Of a DNA stretch of 64,000 nt, positions 8,934 through 19,000 are shown one piece after another (positions within the stretch are counted from its first letter, which is position 1; each line of letters begins with the position of its first letter). Location: the NCBI GenBank assembly GCA_002729415.1, contig PBXZ01000035.1:1-64000 (forward strand). Direction: 5' to 3'. A program made the position numbers and the translations under genes. This DNA comes from UBA9662 sp002729415 (GTDB lineage Bacteria; Poribacteria; WGA-4E; UBA9662). The notes under the pieces were generated by a model that was not told the DNA's origin, ran no database searches, and saw nothing but the letters and a program-made list of their open reading frames with translations.

Positions 8934-11900
8934 TGGTTAGGCACAAACCAAACCTCTTGGATTCCATACTTNCCATCTTCTGTGTNTGTGTTTTTTTTTG
9001 CCCNATAGCCAAATCGGAATTGATAATAACTATCCTTGATCAGACTGGAAATCCAATTTTTCCGGTTCGCGTTCAANTTTTCCCTGGCAAGCTCACGCCG
9101 GATAGTGAAGTTGAGTCTATCTCTCCTCCAAGCCCACGCACCGATGGATTCATTGGCTTCGTCACAGATTCAAACGGAATGGTGAAAGCCAACCTTACGA
9201 ATGGTAGTTATAGCATAGTTGCGTCACCTGACCTTGATTCTGGGAAAATCCGCCAAAGTTTCTTGATTATAAAGAATGTTTCAGCACCAGGAAAGACAAC
9301 ACTCTTCATCAACGAGGCGGTACCAGTAACTGTTTCAGCGATTGGTGAAAACCAGTATACAGGTTCCTTGGAACCGCTTATCGCTGCTCGTGTTTACTTT
9401 AGAGCGAGTAAACGTACCGTTGGGTATATTGGCACTTTGAATAATGATGGTCAGTTGTTGACCTCAATTTCACCAGGAAACTACCACATTGTAATAAAGG
9501 GATCAATTGCTTTACATTACGTTGTGCTGCAGAATAAACAGATCACGGAAGCACAAAATTCAATTACTTTTGATGGCTCACAAACACCAACTGCTAGTCT
9601 TGCGTTTAAACTCCCTGAAAATACCGAACTGGTTCTGAACGAAGTGTTATCAACCAATTTTTCTCACGAGTTCATCGATATCATTGAGAATCAGATTGGC
9701 TATGATGCAGCCTATACAGATTCCTTTTCGCTTGCTTTCAGCGATTCTGCTCCAACAATGCAACTTATTCCTAACCTAGTTTATCAATTTAATCTAAGCT
9801 ATGTTGTTGATCTTGACGGAGAGCTTTATGCCTATGAACTTCGCGTTAATGATTTTCAGATTGATCATCCCCAAACCTATACACTTGGTAATTCTGGTGA
9901 TTCACCATTTAAGTTGCATTCGTCGACACCTTCTCAGACCTATTATCCGGGTGATGAAGTCCAAGTTGAGTTTGGCATCCGAGACAAACTTGGCAATCAA
10001 TTGTGGAGGATGTTTAACTATTCAGCTGCGCGACTTACTTTTCCTTTCGTGGTTGTGAAAGATCCAAACGGAATTGTTATTGCTAGTAATCAGATTACTA
10101 ACGAGCTACCAGAAAACTTCTTTCATTTCGATTTCCTCCTTCCACAAACAACCCAACTCGGTGTGTATCGAGTAGAAGTGAGTTTAGACGGGAAATTTTA
10201 TGGCAAAATGAACGACTATTTTCGCTTCACTGTAATTCCAAAAATCACATCAAACCCTCCGATTATTTCCGACGTCAGTGCCCCGGCTGAAATCCAATCG
10301 AATGCCACTATCCAACTCGCTGCCAACATTCAGGGTTCGAACTTTAACAATATTTCACTTAAGTTATCCAACCGATTTGGTAAGATGCATTTCTTACCTA
10401 TTAATGTGTTTCAAAATCGATATTTATGGCAAATTAGTCCAATTGTTTATCACAGTTATGATGAAAATATTAATTGGCAAATTACAGCTATTAATTCACA
10501 CGGCCTAAAATCAAAGAAAAACGGTCTGATTAAAGTAGTCCAAGTTGATTCACCAACAATTCCAACCTCTTTGGTTGGAGAAAAGATTTGGCTTTCAATT
10601 GATGGTACACAAATGGATCCGATATTAGTTCCTGTAGGTTCCGTGCAGGAGTTCCACGTTGATGATGAAATGCCAATTTGGAATGTTAGTAATGGCATTG
10701 GTACAATCGATCAAGATGGGAAATTTTATTCACATACAGAAGCTGGAAGATTCGGGTTGGTATCAGCAATATTGCTCGCGTCGTCTAATAAATTTGGAAG
10801 GCTTGTCCAAGCGTCAAGGAATATTACGCTCGTCACTACTGATGCCAATCAATTACTGATAGATCCACATCCTAAAATTACGCTTGTTGCAGGCGCTAAA
10901 AAAGATTTTCAAATAGTCCTTACAGATACCTTTGGCAATCAAATCGAGATGTTGAAGAATCGACTTCATTGGCAATCTGATGGTAACATTGGAGAGGTAA
11001 TTAATAATGTGTTTTTTGCTCAGAGAATTGGGAATGGTCGAGTTACTGCGACTTATGGAAATTTGACGGTTTCAGCAGAAATCGAGGTTGTTTTTGGAGA
11101 TTTAAAGTCAATTGAAATCTTGCCAACGAACATTAAACTGCGTGCAGGTGAAGTCCAAAAGTTAAAGGCGATCGCCAAAGATATGCTGGGAAATCAGGTT
11201 GAAGTTAATCCAATATGGTCAGTCGGTGGCGGATTAGGAATTATTCACAATAGTACATTCATAGCAAAAAATTCGGGTGAAGGGAAAATTTCGGCTACAC
11301 TTTTCAATCTAGTGGTGGCAACTCGAGCCGTAGTTATACCAAACAACCTGCATAATATTACAATTGATCCGTTCATTTCCTACCTTCCAGTATCGAACGA
11401 TAAAATGACATATACTTATAAGTTTGTGGCACAAGGCTGGGATGTCGCAGGAAACGCGGTACCGATTCGAAATAGCAGATGGGCTGTTGATACGGCCGCT
11501 GGTATCATTAATTCTAATGGGTTGATGAGATCAATTAACCAAGCTAATTCTCAGACTCTTGGGAACATTGTAATCAACGGAACCATATGGTCTTATGGTC
11601 AAACAATACGTGGACAGGAAGCTACAGCTGGTAAAAGCGTTGTTGTTATACAGAGCAGTGCTCCTGACTCAGTACAGAGCTTAGCCATTGTGCTAAATAA
11701 TTTTGATCAAACCATAGAACGCTATACCATCACCATCAATGAATCTCAGGATTTTGAAGCTATTGGTCTTGACCAGCAAAATCAGCGGTCTCAGATTCTT
11801 CCTAAATGGTCCGTAAACGGTAACATAGGTGTTATCGATTCTAGTGGGACTTTCACCGCCACAAGTCTTGGATTAGGAACTATCATTGCGACAATCGTTG

Positions 11901-14900
11901 GTCTTACAACTCAGGTTGAAGTTGAGGTGACACCTGGGATTTTGGACCGACTTTTTATTGATCCACCTTATCTTTCTATCCAAGTAGGGGACAGTTATAA
12001 TCTGTCAATATCCGGCTTTGATGTATTAGGAAATTCTGTTCCTGTTGATCAACATCAATTAACATGGTCAATTGACCCTCAAGTTATTATCATCAACCAG
12101 AACGGGCGGTTAACCGCAACCAAGGCAAAAAACACACAAATTAAAGCAGAAATAGGTGACCGAAACGCGATTACACAAATCTTTATTAGACCAGATCCTA
12201 TGTCTAGCTTAGTAAATTCTATGCCAGTGTCAGCAATGGCAGTTACTACTCCAAATGTTCCATCCATGAAGCTTTCAATGCCAACCAATTCGAATCTGAA
12301 AATCGAAAAATTAAGTATCATTCCGCAAAAGCCAATAGAGTTACAGGTAGGAGACACACAAGATTTTTATCTAATTGCGATCTACTGGAATAAAGAATTA
12401 GCGAAAAAAGAATTTTATCCAATTCCTGCTCTTTGGCAGGTTCCAATTGGTTTGGGAACTATAGATGCTGATGGACGTTTTGTTGCCCACGGTTCTGGTG
12501 CCGGTGAAGTCCGAGCAACAAATGGGAATATAAGTGTTGTTCGATTAGTGACAGTTACTGCGGATAGAATCTTTCCAAATAGATCTATGCCGATAGCATC
12601 GCATCTTGTTAACTGGAAAATTATCAGTGACAATAGTATACGTGCGGGGGAGACGCTACAATTATCAGCGTTTGGACAAACATCTGGTGGAGATATTCGA
12701 TACATCCGCCCAATTTATGAAATATTTTCAGATGAGAACATCGGGTCCATTTCAACAGATGGAATTTTTCATGCTAATCAAGCTGGAACAGGACAAATTG
12801 TTGCGAAAATACTTGGGAATGTTGTTCTACCATCTCAACGCATTCCAATCGAGGTGATTCCAAATCGTCCGACTTTCGTCCAGCTTGAACCTAACCAAGT
12901 TATCAACGAAGGAAACGAAACTGATAATATCAAATTTAGTTTGGTAGCATTTGATTCATATGGCAACCATACTAAATTGCCTGAGATACCGGTAACTTGG
13001 GATGTCGTTGGAGATGTCGGTTCTATTTCGGCTAGTGGGGTCTTTATCCCCAAAACAGATGTGGAGCTCAACCTGATCGGGGAAGTGATTGCAACGATTG
13101 ATGAGGCTAACTTGGTAGCAAGAGCACAGGTTCGTCATTATATATCTACAAATCAGGTCGCTCAAGTTCGGGTCGAACCAGACCAAATCGATTTGTTTCC
13201 TAGCGCAAGTTTCCAATTCCATTTGGTCGCCCAAGACCTTAAGGGACACCAAGTCGAGACAGAATCAGTGTGGAAAACAATCGGCGAAGGGCTAATCAGT
13301 GATGATGGTTGGCTAACAGTTAATCAAGATGCAACAATTGGCAGGACCATTCAAGTTATTGGTACAGGAAGTGGGTTTGAATCTACAGCACAAGTTACTG
13401 TAAGAGCCATGCCACTTACGAGACTGGAGATTCAGAATCTTGATAATAAGTTCGAAGCTGATATTAAAGACGTCATTCGACTTAAAGCTTTAGGTTTTGA
13501 TAAAGATGACAATTCGGTCATGGTAACTCCGAAATGGTCTGTTCAGCCAGCACTCGGCGATTTTGAAATTAGTGATGATTTAGCTAAGTTCANGCCGNCT
13601 TCTACAGGGAATTTCCAAATTCAGGCTTTAGAAAAGGGNATTGCTAGTATTATTGATATTCATGTTCTTTCTTTGGAAATGANTGGTAATCTACAAATTG
13701 AGTTCAGNAGTTCGAGTTCACATCAATNGATTGAGGGACTTGGAACNATTGAAGAGCCNTTGCTTCTGAAAGCTGGNGCAAAACTTCTCCTCGTTGCCTT
13801 AATNGACGAGGAAGCTATTAAAGCCAGNTGGAAAGTNAATGGNCGAGGAAACGTTCATTCCACAAGAGAAAATGCATCTTGGTTCCGTTCAACCGTAGTA
13901 GATCATAATCTAATTGAGATTGTCGCCTCAACNGGTAATATTTCTGCCCCAATTTTCGTTCGTATTGTTAACGAAGACCTTGCCATGTTACATCTAGTGC
14001 CAGAAACAGCTTCGATTTTGTTAGATTCAAGTGGTATACCAGAACCTCAGAAGTTCACGTATATTGGTTTTGATCCTTATGGAAATATCATCCCTGACAA
14101 TGAACTAAGCTCACCTAATTGGTCGATAGAGGGTGGAATTGGAACAATCTCTAGTTCGGGAGTCTTTACACCCATTATATCTCACTCCGATACATCGATC
14201 ACTGGGTTGATTATAGCTAGGATTAATGGAATTACTGGTAATGCAAACGTCGTAATTCTCTCTGAGGTTGGAGATTTGGCTTCTCTCGAAACTATATCAT
14301 CGGCGAAACAAGTATCAGCTGGAGAGTCGATCCAGATCTCAGTGGTTGGAAGAGACGCTAAAGGAACCCGACTACCAAAAATTAACAGAAACCTAACAAT
14401 AGTAACTATACCAGAAATCGGGTATTTAGGAAAATTAGAAAAGATTTGGACTTATCATGCTCCTGAAATATTGCCAGCCGATCGCACGATAAATATATTG
14501 GCGAAATCCGATAACAATATATCCTCACCCAAGATTGATATTGAATTGTTGACAGGGGATTTTGCCAATATAAACCTAAAGCCGAGAAGTTTAATACTAC
14601 GTGCAGGTCAAGCGCAAAACTTCGAATTAACGGCGTTCGATGTCTTTGGAAATATCATTGAATTATCAGCTTTGACCAACCAGCCACAGTGGACATTATC
14701 AAAACCAATCGGCAATATATCACAAACTGGAACCTATACAGCTACTCAGGTTGGTACCACGCAAATCACCATCGAATTTGGAGGTGTTGAAGCTAACGCA
14801 GAAGTCACAGTTACACCTGGTGATATTATTTCGACACAAATTTTTCCTGACAATTTATTTGTTTCCGCCGGTGAAATAACTGAATTTCAACTTCTTGGTT

Positions 14901-16090
14901 TTGATCAGTATAAAAATCGTGTTACAGATCTTTTGGCTGATTGGCGGGTTACTGGATTCGAGCAACCTAGAAATCTGTCAGTAGTCAACCAAAAAACGTT
15001 TCTGTGGGAAGCCACAACAACAGGCGAAGGTGAAATTATGGCTACTCTAAACAACAACCTCAAAAGTGTAGCAGAGGTCACTGTGATCCATGGAAAGCTT
15101 GAGAAACTTGATATTCACATTCGTAATGGAAAAACCTCGCTTGAACCACCATATATTTTTGTCTCAGGTGATAGGTATCAGCTTTCTTCCATTGGATACG
15201 ATGCATTCAAAAATGAAATTCCCGTTCAACCGAGGTGGAGACTACTTGGTGATTTAGGTTATATAACTAACAATGAAACATTTGAAGCAACCTTTGTTGG
15301 GCAAGGAAAAATCACGGCTGAAACAGGTGGGGTTAGCACGTCCGTGCCAATTAAAGTTGTATCGAAGTCCAAAAAAATTGATGATTCCGGTGGTAGGCTT
15401 GAGAGCCCCTCTGGATTTGCTATCGACATCCCGCGACAATCGTTTGACAACGCATACACGGTTGAGATTGCTGTCACTCAATCACCAGGTACCGCAATGA
15501 ACGCACAACGTATATCAGGTGTTATTGATGTACGACCTTATGAACTTACATTCGAGAAATCAGCGAAGATTACTTTTCATTATAATCGTGTAGTTGATGC
15601 AGAGTTTGATCCGTCAAAACTTCACCTCCATTTCTGGGATTCCTTTCAAGAAACATGGGTTTGGGTTAGCAGTCACACTAATTTAGATATGCAAACTGTT
15701 TCTGCCAGTGTCAATCATTTTGGTGTTTTTACTGTAATGGAAGTAGATCGGAAAATAGATTGGGCGAACAAGTTTCAAATCGACAAAGTTGAGATTAACC
15801 CACCTGTTTATTACTCCCCAGAAACGAATCGTTTAGCGATTAAATATTTTATTAACACCTCTAAAAATGTTATTGCAAAGGTCACAATTGAGATTTTTGA
15901 TATGTATGACCAACATGTCAAAACTTTGCTCATTGAGGCTGAACGTTGGAAGGGAAGTAATGTAGAACAGTGGGATGGTCGGAATGAAGAAGGGCAAGTT
16001 GTCAAAAATGGACGGTATGTTGTTGTAATTATCGCTAAGATAGAAGATGAAATGGCCACGGCAAAAAAGCTACTAGCAGTTTTGAAGTAA
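8933..16090 (+). CDS. giant secreted Ig-repeat surface protein with ZU5-like and FlgD-like C-terminal domains (2385 aa)
   Basis: A hydrophobic signal sequence lies near residues 10-28. After N-terminal beta domains come roughly a dozen tandem BIG2-like Ig repeats of 90-120 residues. Each is marked by a Trp strand and a loop such as PIWSVGGGLGII, PKWSVNGNIGVID, NWSIEGGIGTIS or PRWRLLGDLGYI, followed by GxITA.. and VTPG-type strands. Residues about 2150-2270 resemble a ZU5-type domain (SPSGFAIDIPRQSF). The last ~95 residues are a FlgD-like Ig or type-IX-sorting-like domain (WDGRNEEGQVVKNGRYVV). Start and preceding stop overlap (TAATG). It probably acts as an adhesin or cell-surface filament displayed by the proteins upstream. 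It meets the C25 peptidase gene tail to tail with one base between stops. Ambiguous bases cluster at 13.6-13.9 kb. Confidence 0.8.
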   Translation: MVRHKPNLLDSILXIFCXCVFFCXIAKSELIITILDQTGNPIFPVRVQXFPGKLTPDSEVESISPPSPRTDGFIGFVTDSNGMVKANLTNGSYSIVASPDLDSGKIRQSFLIIKNVSAPGKTTLFINEAVPVTVSAIGENQYTGSLEPLIAARVYFRASKRTVGYIGTLNNDGQLLTSISPGNYHIVIKGSIALHYVVLQNKQITEAQNSITFDGSQTPTASLAFKLPENTELVLNEVLSTNFSHEFIDIIENQIGYDAAYTDSFSLAFSDSAPTMQLIPNLVYQFNLSYVVDLDGELYAYELRVNDFQIDHPQTYTLGNSGDSPFKLHSSTPSQTYYPGDEVQVEFGIRDKLGNQLWRMFNYSAARLTFPFVVVKDPNGIVIASNQITNELPENFFHFDFLLPQTTQLGVYRVEVSLDGKFYGKMNDYFRFTVIPKITSNPPIISDVSAPAEIQSNATIQLAANIQGSNFNNISLKLSNRFGKMHFLPINVFQNRYLWQISPIVYHSYDENINWQITAINSHGLKSKKNGLIKVVQVDSPTIPTSLVGEKIWLSIDGTQMDPILVPVGSVQEFHVDDEMPIWNVSNGIGTIDQDGKFYSHTEAGRFGLVSAILLASSNKFGRLVQASRNITLVTTDANQLLIDPHPKITLVAGAKKDFQIVLTDTFGNQIEMLKNRLHWQSDGNIGEVINNVFFAQRIGNGRVTATYGNLTVSAEIEVVFGDLKSIEILPTNIKLRAGEVQKLKAIAKDMLGNQVEVNPIWSVGGGLGIIHNSTFIAKNSGEGKISATLFNLVVATRAVVIPNNLHNITIDPFISYLPVSNDKMTYTYKFVAQGWDVAGNAVPIRNSRWAVDTAAGIINSNGLMRSINQANSQTLGNIVINGTIWSYGQTIRGQEATAGKSVVVIQSSAPDSVQSLAIVLNNFDQTIERYTITINESQDFEAIGLDQQNQRSQILPKWSVNGNIGVIDSSGTFTATSLGLGTIIATIVGLTTQVEVEVTPGILDRLFIDPPYLSIQVGDSYNLSISGFDVLGNSVPVDQHQLTWSIDPQVIIINQNGRLTATKAKNTQIKAEIGDRNAITQIFIRPDPMSSLVNSMPVSAMAVTTPNVPSMKLSMPTNSNLKIEKLSIIPQKPIELQVGDTQDFYLIAIYWNKELAKKEFYPIPALWQVPIGLGTIDADGRFVAHGSGAGEVRATNGNISVVRLVTVTADRIFPNRSMPIASHLVNWKIISDNSIRAGETLQLSAFGQTSGGDIRYIRPIYEIFSDENIGSISTDGIFHANQAGTGQIVAKILGNVVLPSQRIPIEVIPNRPTFVQLEPNQVINEGNETDNIKFSLVAFDSYGNHTKLPEIPVTWDVVGDVGSISASGVFIPKTDVELNLIGEVIATIDEANLVARAQVRHYISTNQVAQVRVEPDQIDLFPSASFQFHLVAQDLKGHQVETESVWKTIGEGLISDDGWLTVNQDATIGRTIQVIGTGSGFESTAQVTVRAMPLTRLEIQNLDNKFEADIKDVIRLKALGFDKDDNSVMVTPKWSVQPALGDFEISDDLAKFXPXSTGNFQIQALEKXIASIIDIHVLSLEMXGNLQIEFXSSSSHQXIEGLGXIEEXLLLKAXAKLLLVALXDEEAIKAXWKXNXRGNVHSTRENASWFRSTVVDHNLIEIVASXGNISAPIFVRIVNEDLAMLHLVPETASILLDSSGIPEPQKFTYIGFDPYGNIIPDNELSSPNWSIEGGIGTISSSGVFTPIISHSDTSITGLIIARINGITGNANVVILSEVGDLASLETISSAKQVSAGESIQISVVGRDAKGTRLPKINRNLTIVTIPEIGYLGKLEKIWTYHAPEILPADRTINILAKSDNNISSPKIDIELLTGDFANINLKPRSLILRAGQAQNFELTAFDVFGNIIELSALTNQPQWTLSKPIGNISQTGTYTATQVGTTQITIEFGGVEANAEVTVTPGDIISTQIFPDNLFVSAGEITEFQLLGFDQYKNRVTDLLADWRVTGFEQPRNLSVVNQKTFLWEATTTGEGEIMATLNNNLKSVAEVTVIHGKLEKLDIHIRNGKTSLEPPYIFVSGDRYQLSSIGYDAFKNEIPVQPRWRLLGDLGYITNNETFEATFVGQGKITAETGGVSTSVPIKVVSKSKKIDDSGGRLESPSGFAIDIPRQSFDNAYTVEIAVTQSPGTAMNAQRISGVIDVRPYELTFEKSAKITFHYNRVVDAEFDPSKLHLHFWDSFQETWVWVSSHTNLDMQTVSASVNHFGVFTVMEVDRKIDWANKFQIDKVEINPPVYYSPETNRLAIKYFINTSKNVIAKVTIEIFDMYDQHVKTLLIEAERWKGSNVEQWDGRNEEGQVVKNGRYVVVIIAKIEDEMATAKKLLAVLK

Positions 16091-16091
16091 A

Positions 16092-19000
16092 CTAACGGAG
16101 AACAGCCAACCGCTTAATTTTTTCGAGGTGCTGATCCTCTATCTGAACCTTGACTTTGTAAAAGTAGGTGCCATTGGCAAGCCGTATGCCATCTTCGTCT
16201 CGGGCGTTCCAGTACTGTTCGTTGTAGCCGCGTTTAGCCGATGCATCAGAAATCGTACGAATTAAACGACCTCCAACAGTATAAATTTTAATTTCCACTG
16301 AGTAAGGAGTTTGCGTCAATTCATAGGTAAAAAAGGTTTGGTTTTTGATTGGATTTGGTATATTGAGTATCTTAGCGACTTTAACGGGTTCATCGATCTG
16401 AAAATTAATATCAGGCGATTCTGCTAGGTTGCCGCTTTTGTCTTGGACTGTAACACGAATTTGATAGTTAGCGTTTGGTGTATCTGGAGCGAAATACATA
16501 TTCGCTTGTGTTGGAATAGCAGGATCAAAAATAATATCAAAGCTTTTGAGAGTGAGTTCTTCAAGTTGATTTCCTTCAATATTAAAGAACAGTTTTATCG
16601 TTTTTGAGTCGATCCCCTTGTCGTCATTAATTGTTATATCAAATTTCGGTTGTTTACGTAGCACTATTCCATCTACAAGAGGGGTATCATTGACATACAT
16701 TTCAATTTCTGGGGGGTAAAGATCTGGATTTTTATCCACTTGGTATAAAAATTCTGTAAAATCTCCGCCGAGCTTATTTCCGTTCAGATCTTTTACCCGG
16801 ACGCGAAATAAATAACGCCCAATAAACAAGATGGGCTCGTATTCAATCGAAATAATAGCCGGGTTGTTTTTATTAGCAATCTCGAAATCGTTAANTTCAG
16901 CAAACGGTCCCTCGTCCTTACTAAGTTGGATTGAGAAAGAATCGGTATCAATTCCGTTTACATCTTGAAGTAAAATTGATATCTCGGGTCGCGGTTCGAT
17001 TTGACTCTTTGGCTCTCTTTCTTCGCCATCTACCCACAATTTTATTTTCGGTGGGACCCTATCGGTATTATATGACAATGTAAGCGGTGTCAGTTCGGTC
17101 ACTGTTGTTGATAGCACTCCTACCAGAGAAGTGCTAAACTTCATTTTATCACCAAATTGGAATGATCTATCTCCCGAATTAATTAGTAGATCGATACCTA
17201 TAGCCTTCAGAGTGAGCGGCTGATTAACCCTCCCAACAACCGGACTACCATGCAGATACCGAATAGGTGTGTTAAGGCCGTCATGTATTTCAAACCGGTC
17301 ATGCTGAGTAAAAAAAATCAGCCAGTCTCCAGGCAGAAATTCCTCAGGGTAGTCCTTGCTGACATTTGCGTATCCTAAACCGTTGCCAGCGTTCGCTTTC
17401 CGTAATGAATCGACTTGCACCTGTCCATTGACATTAACTTCAGTTTCAAAAATAAGAACATCCCCAAATTCAAACTCTTGGTCGCTGCCAACATCATTCA
17501 GATTTAGTTCGAGACCAAGNATCTCGTCCTTAAAGGTTCTATTCACATACCCATTTTGTCCAAGTTTCTCGATAACACTCGATCCTTTCAGTTTAATCAA
17601 AACTTCGTACGAATGTTTATTTAAGAAGAGAATCACCCATTGGCCAATTGGTGTCAGGTTTGGATCTATATGAATTTGTGACTTACTTAATTTGGATAAG
17701 TTTCTATTTTCTGCTCGCGTAGGGGTAACAAATTTTTCCTGAAAAATAGGNAAATTCCCGTGTTCGTCGGGGATATCAGTATCTAGTTTTACTTTAGAAT
17801 CTATGCGTTGCCATGCTTTAATATCCGTTTTCCATCTGTACATGGAAATAGACTCTACTTCCCGNTTCAACGCAGCCTTAAACTTCTCATAATGGTCTGC
17901 CTGATTGAGATACAATCCATCTCTGTTCTGAATTTTGTTGTGCAGCTGATCTAAGCTTAATAACAAATCAACTTGTGTAGGCCTNGTCAGGTATGCCTTA
18001 TCGGACAATAAATTAATTTTGTAAGCACTATAATTTGAGTCGGAGACAGCTTTGACCAAATTGGTTAATCGAGGTGTTGGTGCAGGAAACAAATCTGGTT
18101 GGAATGATTTCGGCAGGATAACCTCATCAACAGATATTGAGATTGAGGGAACACCGGCAAGTGCTCCTGCCTCAAAGCTAGCTCTAAAAACGTGATCTAT
18201 ACTTCGAGCGATTAAGGGTTCATCAGTTTTAAGAGTAAATTCGTTCACAATTAAAATTGTGAACGATCTATTATCAAAAGAACGTGGTTCATCGANCTTN
18301 CCTGTGATAAAATCCCCGTGGTCGTCTTCACTNTCTTCCGGATCGGCAAATACGTATATTTTGTGCAATCCGGTNGAGAGAGGTGTATTCAGCACTAAGA
18401 NGGCCGTGGTTTCTTGGAGACTCCNTGCTCCAGATTTCCAATCNCNNGGTAATATATCTACATGTCCTAATGTTAGGGCATCACGATCAATNTGCTGATC
18501 GGCATTCTTATCAGCGTCTCCTTCCGAAAACCAGACTTCAANTGCTGAATTAATTGGTCTGCCTCCATCGTTAACAATGTCAGCAATTAATGTATGTTTC
18601 TTAAGTGAAGNGGAATAGCGATAACGGATTGGTGCGGTTTGGTTCGCAGAGGATGCAATAGCGAGGTTTGCGCCTTCGGGTACATCTACTATTTTGCGTT
18701 TCGAACTAATTGAGTAGTTAGACACATCCTTAACATGGATTGTATACCGAACAACCCTTCCNCCTTTTGGTAGGGGAATCGGTTTTTCAATTCGATACCA
18801 CGTCCCTTTCTTTACCGTCGATCCCGGAGGATTTGGGTCAGGAATCATTCGATAAGTGTTGTCTACAAAGTTCTGNGTATCACTCCAAACCACTTTAACA
18901 GATGTAATGCCATCGGATCCTTCATTATCAACAATTTGGGCTTGTAGATCGAGTGTATTGGTAACAAGATGATCCATGTTTTCGCGGATATCATAGATAA

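Noticed and set aside
15254..15500. Overlapping short frames on both strands
   Set aside because: They are shadows inside the Ig-repeat gene, whose domains continue without interruption.
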